A program made the position numbers and the translations under genes. From NCBI GenBank assembly GCA_001600175.1, contig BCJC01000001.1, positions 682,001-746,000 of the forward strand: a stretch of 64,000 nt of DNA, given 5' to 3'. Positions 13,403-23,503 of the stretch are shown here, piece after piece (position 1 is the first letter of the stretch; the number at the start of each line of letters is the position of its first letter). The notes beneath the pieces are model-generated. The model saw nothing but the letters and a program-made list of their open reading frames with translations, had not been told where the DNA came from and made no database searches. The DNA comes from Erythrobasidium yunnanense. Lineage: Eukaryota > Basidiomycota > Cystobasidiomycetes > Erythrobasidiales > Erythrobasidiaceae.

Positions 13403-16400
13403 ATGAATGAGGTGTTGAGTGCGCTTCAGACGCTGTATACAGATCCATCGAGTACCGCAAAAGAGTCTGCAAACCGCTGGCTTCAGAACTTTCAGAAAGA
13501 GGTGAGTCCCAGTGAATCGTCAGGAGAAAGAGAGAAAGGGAAAAGATGTCGAAATGTCCCGGCAAATCCGACGACATAGCAGCGATACTGAAGCATTGTG
13601 ATGACAGCCTGAAGCTTGGGAAACGGCCAATCTGATACTGGCGAGCCCTGATGCTCCCTCTGAACCAAAACTGTTTGCTGCTCAGACATTCAAGACAAAG
13701 GCGAGCGGCGACTGGACAGCTCTGTATCCTTTAGAAGATGCTTATACGTATGCTCCCGCCAGATCATATATGACCTCGACCAACTTCCATCCGAACATCG
13801 GCTGCCTCTAAGGGATACCTTGCTAGCAGCTCTGAGCAATATTGGACCAGGAGAACGCGGTATACTCACACAGCTATGCTTGGCGATAGCAGATCTCCTT
13901 CTTCAACTGCCAGAATGGACAAATGCGCTTCAAGGATTGATCGATCAGCTGGGTAGCAGACCTGATACTGTGCCTGCGTTGCTGCACTTTCTGGAAGTCT
14001 TACCTGAAGAGCTTGGCAATACGCGGATACGAGTGACGGTGGGCACCGTTCTCGAGGTGTACAATCGGATCAGGGCTAATTGCCGGTTGTCAAATTTGCA
14101 GAACAACGACTGGCGGACAGAAAATACAGGAGCACAAGTAATCCAGTTGATTTCGATGTACTTCCAGGCGCCAGGTAAGCCTTTTTCACCAATCGCAGCG
14201 GAGTCCAGGCTAAAGCAGCTTCACCAATAGGCGTAACACCTCAAGTGCGGCGGCAGACTTTGACCTGTCTCAAAAGCTGGGTATACGCTGGCGAACTCAC
14301 TCCTTCACTTGTCCTAGCTTCTCCTTTTTTCGACTTCGCATTCTCCTCTCTTTCCTCAGATGACCTTTTCGACGATTCGATAGACCTTCTATGCAGCCTG
14401 ATCCACGAGACGCAAGAAGTCGGCGACAATCTCCCTGTCATCGAAGCGATAGTCCCCCGGCTAGTAGCGTTACGACCCAATCTCACAACGGCAATACAAG
14501 CAGGCGACTCTGACCAAGTTCGCGGGTTCTGCCGCTTGTTCGTCGAAGCGGGCGAGTGGTATGCTCAGCTCATGCTCCAACATCCGGCAAACTTCTTCCC
14601 GATAGTAGAAGCGATAGCGGACTGTTCGGCATACGACGACTTGGACGTGGTTACCATCACGCTCAACTTCTGGTGGAAGCTGGCGGTTGGGTTGAAGAAG
14701 GGTGGATTTGCGAATGATCCGAGCTGTCAGCCTTTCCTCGAGATCATTGGTCGCTTAGTCGATACTGTCATTTCTCATCTACGGTACCCACAAGATCCCA
14801 GTACGCTCAGTGGGCAGGACAGAGATGATTTCAGGTCCTTTAGACATGATATTGGCAATACGCTCAAAGACTGCTGCTCCGTACTAGGTGCACAGACATG
14901 TCTAGCAAGATCGTTAAGCATTATCGAAGCGGAAATGGCGAAGGGAGATACAGTGCTCAGCTGGCAAGCTATAGAAGCTGCCTTGTTCAGTATGCGAGCG
15001 ATGGGTGCGCAAGTCGACAAGAACGAAAACGAAGTTATGCCCAGGATTTTCGCCGCTATCCCTCAATTACCTACGACACAGAGCAAGATCCGCTACGCTG
15101 CGACGTTGGTAGTTGCACGATACACGGAGTGGCTCGCGGTACACTCGGAACTCATCCCTGCTATGCTGGAATATACGCTGGCTGGTTTCTCAGTCAATCA
15201 GGACGAGACCGCTGTAGCAAGCGCATCTGCGCTGAAATACCTTTGCAAAGATTGCAGTCAGGTAAGCTCGTCCTCCTTGAGACGTGTGGTACGGCAGCTA
15301 ATAACATCCTTTCACAGTACCTTGTCTCTTACCTTTCCCCCCTCTTCCAATTCACCCAAGAGCACGGCTCGAAGCTGCACCAAGACGATTACTTGGATAT
15401 CTGCGAAGGCTTCGCTTCCGTCATCAGCACGATGCCGCCGAACGATGCCATTCCCGCCATGCAGACCTTCTGCGCACCCATGATCGAGCAAGTGCACGGC
15501 CTCGTCTCCCGGCCAGGCGCTACTGCACCAAAGTCAGACTTGACGGCGTGCTCCGACGCGTTAGAACGGCTCAACATTTTCCTCAATATCAACAACCATC
15601 TCTCAGATTCTCTGCCCGATGCATGTGCTTCTACCGCCAACGACATCTGGCAAATCCTCGATGGTCTTCTTCAGAAGTACGGCAACTCCTCGGTAGCAGA
15701 ACGAGCATGTTCGACGATCAGAAGGGGACTCACCTTCTTTGGACGTCTGGCTTTGCCTTTAGCGCCAGCGATACTGAACAGGATGACAGCTGCTTTCGAA
15801 CAAGGAGGCGTGTCTGGCTACGTCTGGATCGCAGGGAGAGTGCCTGAGCTGCTGAGGCTACCGGAGGTAGATGCGAACAGCCACACAAACCTCAGGACCC
15901 ATCTTTCGCAGACCTTCAATAGCATGACTGCAAAATTGGCTACGATGCTCTCCGCCTCCTCACCGGCGGAGGTGCAAGACTGTGAGTCTCCCACACTACT
16001 AATCACTGCTAGGCTGACACCTTCTCCGTATGTACAGGCATCGAAGACTACCTACATCTAGTTCGTAACCTCGCAGAAACGACACCCGATCTCCTCTTCC
16101 TCTCTCCAGCCTTTCCGAGCGCTGTTCACATAGCTGTCACAGCTGTGACACTGCTCAATGCGCATGTCTGCCACGATGGTATAGATACATTGCGGACCAT
16201 CATTGGGCACGACTCCTTGTCGCCAAATCTGAATATGCCAGGATTTGATGCGAAACAGTCTGCCAACATGAACCAGTACGCACAAGCTATCCGCTCTACC
16301 ATCTCGCAGCCGGACGTGGGCGGCAGACTTGTCGGCATCGTGCTTTCAAGGCTCGTCACAGACTTTCACGAGGACTGCGCGCCTATGAGCATTACTCTCG

Positions 16401-16621
16401 CTCGCTTGTTGGCCGAACGCTTCCCTCAAGAGCTAGCGCAATGGGTACCAGCAGCCATCGCGCAGATTTCACCCAAGGATCTTCGAGAGCTAGAACGACA
16501 GAAGTTCTTGTCTAGCTTCAACGAAGGCTTGAGTACCAATACTCTAGGCAAAGTACGAACTGCCTTCACAAATCTGGACCGCGCAACGAAGAAAGAGAGG
16601 GAGAGAGCGTCCCTTCGGTAA
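13403..16621 (+). CDS. MTR10: Mtr10 / transportin-3 type nuclear import receptor
   Basis: Six exons (13403-13501, 13608-13700, 13763-14174, 14231-15261, 15318-15981, 16038-16621) give 960 residues. The N-terminus (MNEVLSALQTLYTDP, ANRWLQNFQK, LFAAQTFKTK) is the importin-beta N-terminal Ran-binding HEAT region. NTGAQVIQLISMYF, RRQTLTCLKSWV and the C-terminal stretch RLVTDFHEDCAP fit the Mtr10/TNPO3 subfamily, which imports SR-type RNA-binding proteins and takes part in tRNA trafficking. Length is as expected for this family. Intron 2 (13701-13762) starts with GCGAGC, a GC-AG intron; the frame requires it. Ran, its partner, is encoded nearby at 25.6 kb, though the genes are not clustered as an operon. 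Confidence 0.9.
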
Positions 16622-17008
16622 TCAACCATTCTCATGCTGCTAATCACTCGCACACCTCGATACCGTTTAGCATAGCAGGGTATACCCAGTCGCATTAGAC
16701 AACTAGTTATAGAATCAGTCATTGACAATATGCTAAATTTTCAGCTCGTGTACCTACTTCCAGTACCAACCGGGTCTCATGCAAGCTTTGGTATAGCTAC
16801 TGTACCCCTCGTCAGCACTCGCCCTCCATGCAAAGAAGCGTTAGACGTGGCGAAGCGGCAGTTGGAGGCAGCGGGAGCAGCAAGATCCGCCTTTCGAAGG
16901 TCATTCGCTGAGCATCGCGAAGTACTGCTTGATTAAGACTGCTTCAGATCACATAACCAGCTAAAGGTGGAAGGCTGTCGAAGCCAGCTATACGGTGATC
17001 AATACCAC
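16622..17008. other. Convergent intergenic region
   Basis: About 390 bp between the Mtr10 stop and the stop of the first secreted paralogue. A 68-codon frame at 16730-16936 has no recognisable features and I do not call it. Confidence 0.35.
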
Positions 17009-18127
17009 TTAATATCTATCGTGAAGCGTAGAGTTCCACTTCGGATGTTTGGTGAGACAATTGCGGAATGTATCTGTGTCCCAGATGGTCTGACCCAGCA
17101 TGACATGCCCTTTCCAGTTCTCGTGTTCGACCATGGCGGCGAAGACGTCGGGCTAAGCAGCCTCTTAGAAACTGACTTGGGAGGAGGAATGTAACATGCA
17201 CGCACTATGTCGTCTATGTGCACGGTCCATTCGTGACCTAGATTAAAGTACTCTTGGCCAGACTCGTACATCTACATAAATGCTCAGTGAAGCTCGCCTT
17301 GACGCTGAAATATCGAGAGAAACATACCCTCTTCAGCTTGTCACCAATTAGATGGGGCCCAGCATACTTGGCGAAGGATGCCCCGATGCTAGTTGCCATC
17401 CGCTTACGCCAGTTTGCGTGAACCTGTTGGAACTGCTTCGTAGCATAAGTCTGGCCCTGCCACTCAATCTCAAAGTCGTTGATGATCCAGTCTGCTACCA
17501 GATGAGGAGATAGTACACCACGGTGCGAATCGGCGTTGAATTTGATAATACGAAGGGGATCTTCCGGAGGATACTCCTGGAGCAGCATAGTGTTGCGCTT
17601 CGCGTGTTTCATACCGGAAGACACGCATTCAGTGTTTTCAACTTTCGAGGTAGCAGGACAGCAATCGAGATCGTCGTCGGAGTTGGTATAGAGAGCGCCT
17701 CCGTTAGCGCAACAAAGGTCGGGCGTGGTGGATCTGATGTTCACGATCAGTTGTCGTATGGTCCTAGCAAAGCAAGAACTTTCCCTCTGTCAATTGCGTT
17801 GCTGCAAGACCCCCTCATACAGCCAACACAGCGGGGCGTCTCAGCGGCGTGCACTCACCAAGACAAGTACGCATTCTCTGAGCAACAGGCTTTGTTGCTA
17901 ATCAGGATTATTGAGGCAGTCTTGCAGCAATTATTGAACCCGTCTTTCGTGCCGGATGAGCAGGTACCGCTCGAAGGTACTGGGTCGCGCTTGTGGATGC
18001 CATGTCGCCTGTCTACTATCTGAGACCGGGTAGCCTGCTTGTGCTTGTAGTGTGCGTCTAGCTGAGAAGCTTGTGCTAGACCGAGAAAGGTGCAGATGGT
18101 GAGAGCGACGAGCAGGCGAAGAAGCAT
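17009..18127 (-). CDS. Secreted, Kex2-processed Cys-rich protein, copy 1
   Basis: Exons 17859-18127, 17328-17763, 17206-17271 and 17009-17152 (minus strand) give 304 residues with phases closing. A signal peptide (MLLRLLVALTICTFLGLAQA) precedes a short pro-region ending at HKR, a dibasic Kex2-type site before DPVPSSG. The next 85 residues carry Cys doublets (NNCC, KACC, DLCC, LDCC). A second dibasic site (HAKR) precedes NTMLLQEY and a domain almost free of Cys: SHRGVLSPHLVADWI, FEIEWQGQTYATKQFQQ, MYESGQEYFNLGHEW, and PDVFAAMVEHENWKGHVMLG near the end. I do not recognise the family. A tandem paralogue starts upstream at 19656 with the same exon layout. It may be a secreted precursor cleaved into two chains (inference). 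Confidence 0.75.
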
Positions 18128-18505
18128 GCCGCCTGCTTTCAGGAGCTACGGGACGGGGTTAGAGGAAAGAGGGACCAGAAGGACAGTCATGAGTGCGAGC
18201 CAGCTGTTTCTCCATTTCGCGAGCCAGGGGATGGGATTTCAGGGGACCGGCCAAATTCAAAATGAGAACGCTGATCTTGTCGATAGAATTTTCAGCTTGC
18301 AGAATGTGTTATCAATCATGTCTTAGTCCAAATCCGCTGGCTATTCAGTGAAGAGCCGGTCAGAAGGAAAGGGCAACGCAGCGTGGAGTACGAAGTGAAT
18401 GGAGTATATGTTTGAGCTTCCCTTCTATACTCAACGCAGTACACCACCAAGACAAAGGACCCAAGGCATATATACAGACAGAGAGGCACAAACGCTACAA
18501 GACAC
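18128..18505. other. Spacer between the two secreted paralogues
   Basis: This 378-bp stretch is the likely promoter of copy 1 and terminator of copy 2. No other feature is visible. Confidence 0.35.
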
Positions 18506-19656
18506 TCAAACCCGATCGTGGAGAGTCGCATTCCACTTCGGGTGCTTCGTAAGAACGTTGCGGAAGGTGTCTCTGTCCCAAATCGATGCACCAAGCATAA
18601 CGTGTCCTTTCCAGTTTTCGTGCTCCACGAGGGCAGCAAAGACATCGGGCTGGAAAACTCATTAAAGTCAGAAACTGGACGATCTACACGGAGCTCGCCC
18701 AATCAGGCTTACTATATCATCCAAATGTATAGCCCACTCATGGCCTAGCTCGAAGTATTCTTGACCAGACTCGTACATCTAGGTAAGTACGGACAAGATC
18801 AGTTCGCGTACGAACTTGGCGAGCCTGCTGCCCTGCCCACCTTCTTCAGCTTATCACCAATTAGATAAGGTCCTGCATACTTCCCAATCGTTCCTCCGAT
18901 TCCAGCTGCGACGCGACCGCGCCAATTGGAGTGCAACTGCTGGTATTGCTTTGTAGCATAAGTCTGGCCTTGCCATTCTATTTCGAAGTTATTGACGATC
19001 CAGTCTGCTACAAGATGAGGGGAGAGTATTCCGCGGTGCGAGTCATCCCGGAAGGTCATTGTCCGAAGAGGATCATCGGAAGGATAGTCTTGGAGCAGCA
19101 TCGTGGAGCGCTTCACTCTTCCCATCGACAAGGGGATGCAGGACGATCCTTCGACGCGAGAGGTGATTGGGCAGCAGTCGTTGCGGGTAGTTGTGACTGG
19201 GTACAAGACCCCTCCATTGGCGCAGCAGCTATCAAGCTCGGTGAACCTGGCGAAGATTCGATCTCAACATGTTATATGCTTCGGCAATGTAGTATAGCGT
19301 ACCCCGCAGATTCCGCCATGCTATGACAACAAGCGCTTTCAGTGGGCGGACTTACGACATCCCTTGCGCACACTCACCCTTGCGCACACTCACCAAGACA
19401 GGTAAGCGTTCTCTACGCAGCAAGACTTTTCGTCAATGACCAGGAAAGTAGTCGTCTTGCAGCAGTTATTGTTGCCGTCTTTGGTGCCTGAAGCGCAGAC
19501 TCCGCTTGAAGGTACTGGGTCGCGGCGGTGAAGTTGATGTCGCCTGTCTATGACTTGCGAGCGGGTAGCTTGCTTATAATGCCCATTTAGATGACTTGCT
19601 TGTGAGATGCCGCACAGGGCGCTGATGCTGAAAGTGACAACATGACGGATAAGCAT
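18506..19656 (-). CDS. Secreted, Kex2-processed Cys-rich protein, copy 2
   Basis: Exons 19394-19656, 18841-19246, 18713-18778 and 18506-18649 give 292 residues. The layout copies the neighbour at 17009-18127: signal peptide (MLIRHVVTFSISALCGISQA), HRR before DPVPSSG, Cys doublets (NNCC, KSCC, DSCC, NDCC), RVKR before STMLLQDY, then SHRGILSPHLVADWI, FEIEWQGQTYATKQYQQ, MYESGQEYFELGHEW and PDVFAALVEHENWKGHVMLG. Intron positions and phases are identical, and exons 3 and 4 have the same lengths as in copy 1, showing a tandem duplication after the introns were in place. Both dibasic sites and all four doublets are retained, so both copies look functional. The family is unknown to me. Confidence 0.75.
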
Positions 19657-20187
19657 CGCACAGTCAGAGATGAGCGTCAGCGACGAAAGGATTTAAGGCA
19701 AGAGGCAGAGAGCAGAGAGGTAGAACGAATGCAGGGCGGCAATAGCGACTCTTGCAATTGATCAACCGCTGCAGCCATGGTCCCATGGAGTTTCAGGGCT
19801 TGATCAGAACGACACGGTTTGAGCGCCGTTGGGCTGAACGGCAGGCATTGACGAGGAGAAGTAAATAGCCCTTCTTCAGCTCGCATACGGTCCTCTTGTG
19901 GGCAGGCGCAGATCCTCGATTCCGAGTGTCTGCGACCATCAAGTCCAGAGCCAGCGGCTGGTCCAATGCACGCAAATCCTCTTCATGAGCGGTTAAACAC
20001 TGCAAGGAAGGGAGTCGAAAAGATCCAGGGGGATTGTTGCTCTTTGCACTCTTCTGGCAGGCAAGATTGAAGAAGAAGAAGCAACCTTGGTTTCGAGAAG
20101 AACAACACTGCTCGGCCAGTTACTTGGATGAATGACAGTAACGATTCTTACAACAACGCATGAAGCACAAGCTGGCACCCTGAGTAC
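19657..20187. other. Intergenic region
   Basis: About 530 bp between the second secreted gene and the first CHAT gene, all transcribed leftward. No coding signal was found. Confidence 0.35.
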
Positions 20188-21415
20188 TCACGAGGCTATT
20201 AACGAACCTCCCTTGAAAAATTGCGGAGTAAACGGGTCCGCGATACGTCCTGCGATGTCTGACCCCCTGTCTACCGGAATTGCTGCTGCCTGAGACTTGC
20301 CAGAGTCAAAGGCCTTCAGCAGATCTGCCCCGTTCGCCAAAGCTTGGTAGAAATGCTTTGCAAACTCGATAGCGACTCGATCTACGACTGTTCCCTGCAT
20401 GGAGATTACCACAGGAATGACTGTGGAGAGGTACTTGGCTTCTTGACTGGAATAGCATGCGTTGAGCACTACTACTTTGACGGAGTTTCCGGCCTTCAGG
20501 ATGTTGCCGAGATTCACGATACTCAGAATCTCAGCTTGACCCATAGAATCTCCGTTGAAGACTAGGTCAACTCCGCTGCCGTGACCAGCGAAATGGACAA
20601 TGTCTGCTCTGAAGGCGTTGTTCAGGTCCTCCCTGCGCGCCGCGGGAGCCATAACCAGTTCAAATTGCTTGGTGTAGCGACCAGCTCGGAGTGCCGTGCC
20701 GATGACCCGCAGCTCCTCTGCAGTCCGCAACCGCGGAGTACCCCTAACCCTCACGTCTGGCGCCAGGGCGTGTATGGTGAATTTGGTTTCCTTAGCGCGT
20801 CGGAGGATATGCATGACTACATCGGGAGTGAGACTAGAGCGAGCGGGACGAAGTGTAGAAAGTTGAGATTGAAGAAGCCAGCCAAGGGCTGCTGTGGAGA
20901 GTGGATACGCCTGTGGAGCTACCAAGGAAGTTGCTTTGAGATAGTCCTCCACCACTCCTGTCACATTGTCGGTCTCGAAGTCGCGCTGACGTTGAGTGAC
21001 AGACCTAGTGGAGCCGAGCTTGACTAGAGTGTTCGCCCAGTGAAGCGCCATACATGCGCCGCCTAAGCGAATGTAGGTAGCGAGCATACCCGCATCTGGT
21101 CGGTACATATCCACGGCTGATATAACCTCGGTGATCGCTCCTCTAGGGGAAGAATCGTTTTCGAGCCCGACTTGTACTCGAATCCCATTACTTTGCAATA
21201 GCTTGTTGACACCGCTATAGCCTGCTCTGTAGATCGGCCAAGCATCTTTTGATGACTTGCGGATTCCTTTGGGCTTCTCTAGGATATCGATCTGCGTGGA
21301 TACGGTACGTTCTGCTGATGCCGATGGCTTCGAGATGTATGCCGAGCTGGATGCACCAGTCATAGTGCAGGTTGCAGTCGAGCTCGCTAAGGAGTCCAGC
21401 CTGAATAGGCATCAT
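20188..21415 (-). CDS. CHAT-type cysteine protease, copy 1 (catalytic His and Cys present)
   Basis: My preferred model is exon 21309-21415 joined to 20188-21226 (381 residues), with an 82-nt GT-AG intron. Exon 1 starts MMPIQAGLLSELDC, matching MATLQAGILGELDC of copy 2; the main frame resumes at SGVNKLLQSNG. The main frame is also open up to an ATG at 21363, so a shorter unspliced start or a frame break are alternatives. The C-terminal half is a CHAT (caspase-like) domain: DIVHFAGHGSGVDLVF with the catalytic His, VKVVVLNACYSSQEA with the catalytic Cys, then PVVISMQGTVVDRVAIEFA and FYQALANGADLLKAF. CHAT proteins act in fungal and bacterial signalling and cell-death pathways. The N-terminal 200 residues (LGGACMALHWAN) are helical and unrecognised. 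Substrate unknown. Confidence 0.75.
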
Positions 21416-22234
21416 CTTGAGCGACTGTCCGACGTATTAGTCCTGATAATGCGAATGGAGGTCCGAGGGATTCTGTACGTACAGCAGACAGCATTGGAAC
21501 CGGTATTCAGATAGCGAGAGTGCGAGAGTGACGATAAGGAAAGATAGGAAGTGCGAGCGAGAGAGAGGGAGAGAAAGAAAGGAGACGGAAAGGCAAGGCG
21601 GAGCGAGAAAAGGACAGAGAGTGCAGCAGGGATCGCTTTTCATTGTGCTGATACTCGTCCCCAGACCCGGCAGCAGCGCGGCCTGAGAGCCTTTTACACT
21701 TTTATCATGTTTTATGGGCGTGTGCGGCAGCTTTGTGCGATTGAGCGCGCCAGCAGTCTCGATACGGCGTTCTCTGTCAAGCTGCTCTATCAGCTGACAT
21801 CAGCATCTGTCAGGTGCTGCGCTTCCAGCTTGGTCTGTCGTACTGTGGACTTCCCATCCATTTCACGACTTGCTCTTTTTGCATCAGGCGACGCTCTTGA
21901 GACATGGTCAGAGGATACGCTGAATCTTATGCCAATTATTGTTGTGTTCGAAGGGTTTGAGCGGGCTTTCTCCTCGACAAACAGAGGGCCTGCGAGAGCG
22001 TGACGGTGCAAGAGCAACCACCGTGGACCCCGTTGTTTGTAGCTTCTGCTTCTCAGCATTCGAACCATGCTGCAAGGCTGGGGTTCGTGAAAGCTTATGC
22101 GACATCTTGCTGATAGGTCCTAGCAAGACAAGACCGGCGAAGCACATCAAGTTACTCGTTCGCATTATTATAGAAACAACAACTACAGATATTCTACACA
22201 TATGTATCGGACACCAGCTTCCATATCCAAACGC
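21416..22234. other. Intergenic region with purine-rich tract
   Basis: About 820 bp upstream of CHAT copy 1. It includes a strongly purine-rich stretch (pyrimidine-rich on the coding strand) at about 21541-21625. Longer antisense frames here lack family features. Confidence 0.4.
21541..21625. repeat. Purine-rich low-complexity tract upstream of CHAT copy 1
   Basis: The plus strand is mainly G and A (repeats of GAGA and GAAAG); read in the gene's direction it is a CT-rich tract 125-210 bp before the ATG. A similar tract lies upstream of copy 2 at 23665-23757. Confidence 0.5.
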
Positions 22235-23503
22235 TCATGACGATATCCATAACCCTCCCTCGAAAAATTGAGGTTCGAAACACTTCGTGTAGTAATCCTC
22301 GTCCACATACCATTCCGTCGGAGCCAAGGCCTCCGCCATTGCTCTGCCGAGCTTAAATGCGTTCAGCAGATCTGCCCCATTTGCCAAAGCTTGGTAGAGA
22401 TGCGCTGAAAACTCGATAGCCATTTGGTCTGTGATTTTCCCTTGCATGGATATCACTATGGGGATGGATTGAGCTAGATGTTCTGCATCTTGACTGGAAT
22501 AGCAGGCGTTGAGCACAACTACTTTGACGGTTCTCCAAGCCTTGAGGATATTCGCAAGATCCACTATATCTAGGCCGTAACCGCTGCTCATAGAATCTCC
22601 TCTGAAAAATACATCGACTCCGGAGCCCTGACCAGCGAGATGAAGAATATCTGCCTTGCAAGCGTTGTGGAGATCTTCCTTCCGAGCTGCGGGGACCTTG
22701 ACTAATTCGAACTGTTTACTGTAATTACCACTCTGGAGTGCAACATCGATTGCCCGTAGCTGCTCCGCGGTGCGCATTGGCGGCTGGTTCTCGAGGTTCG
22801 CCCCTGGCACAAGAGCGTGTATTGTAATTTTGTGGTCCTTGGCGCGTTGAAGAATATGCATCACTACGTCGGGAGTGAGACTATTGCGAGAGGGTCGAAT
22901 GAGGCGGAGCTGGGTTTGGAGAAGCCAGCCAAGGGCTTTGGAGGAGAGTGGGTGATTTTGTGGTGCCGCCAAAGCAGCTACTGCAAAGTAGTCGTCCACG
23001 ACTCCTGCCACATAGGCGTTCACAACCCCCGCAACATGGCTGTCATTCGAAATCGTGTCACCGCAGGGCGGATACGGATGACTATAACGGTCTTGAGAAG
23101 GCGTATTGATTACGCAGTTCGCCCAATGGAGCGCCGTGCACGCTGCGCCCAAGCGAATGTAGGTAGCAAGAACTCTTGCATCCGGTTTATATCTAGAGAC
23201 GGCCGCTAAGACCTCGCTGATGTTGTGTCTTGAGAACGATGGGATACCAGGCCCCACAAGACCGGCTTGCATGGCGGGGAGCCCGTTATCATTCAAGATC
23301 TGATTGATTTGTTTGCAACTGTTTTGCAAGTCGGCGACGGATAGTTCTAAGGGTGAAGCCCTTATGCTGGTCCGTTGAGTCTTACGGAGAATGTAGACTT
23401 GACTGATGATGGCACATTCGAGCTTCATACCGAGTTGGATGCACCAGTCATATGTCACGCTGCAATCCAATTCGCCGAGAATGCCAGCTTGCAGAGTTGC
23501 CAT
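22235..23503 (-). CDS. CHAT-type protein, copy 2 (catalytic His replaced by Gln)
   Basis: A single intronless frame encodes 422 residues starting MATLQAGILGELDCSV. It is a full-length paralogue of the neighbour at 20188-21415: shared TYDWCIQLGM, DARVLATYIRLGAACTALHW, LSSKALGWLLQTQL, RNSLTPDVVMHILQRAK and the CHAT core. The Cys motif is kept (VKVVVLNACYSSQDA), but the His motif reads HLAGQGSG where copy 1 has HFAGHGSG; the codon at 22628-22630 (minus strand) is CAG. A short imperfect internal duplication (VAGVVNAY then VAGVVDDY) occurs before the CHAT domain. I infer a catalytically impaired protease-like protein, perhaps regulatory, still maintained as an open frame. Confidence 0.8.
   Translation of the reverse strand: MATLQAGILGELDCSVTYDWCIQLGMKLECAIISQVYILRKTQRTSIRASPLELSVADLQNSCKQINQILNDNGLPAMQAGLVGPGIPSFSRHNISEVLAAVSRYKPDARVLATYIRLGAACTALHWANCVINTPSQDRYSHPYPPCGDTISNDSHVAGVVNAYVAGVVDDYFAVAALAAPQNHPLSSKALGWLLQTQLRLIRPSRNSLTPDVVMHILQRAKDHKITIHALVPGANLENQPPMRTAEQLRAIDVALQSGNYSKQFELVKVPAARKEDLHNACKADILHLAGQGSGVDVFFRGDSMSSGYGLDIVDLANILKAWRTVKVVVLNACYSSQDAEHLAQSIPIVISMQGKITDQMAIEFSAHLYQALANGADLLNAFKLGRAMAEALAPTEWYVDEDYYTKCFEPQFFEGGLWISS

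Noticed and set aside
16730-16936. 68-codon frame between Mtr10 and the secreted cluster
   Set aside because: No signal peptide, motif or paralogue; likely 3' untranslated sequence.
20188-23503. Fungal gasdermin partner beside the CHAT genes
   Set aside because: CHAT proteases can be linked with gasdermin-like genes, but neighbouring genes here encode secreted Cys-rich proteins and show no gasdermin features.
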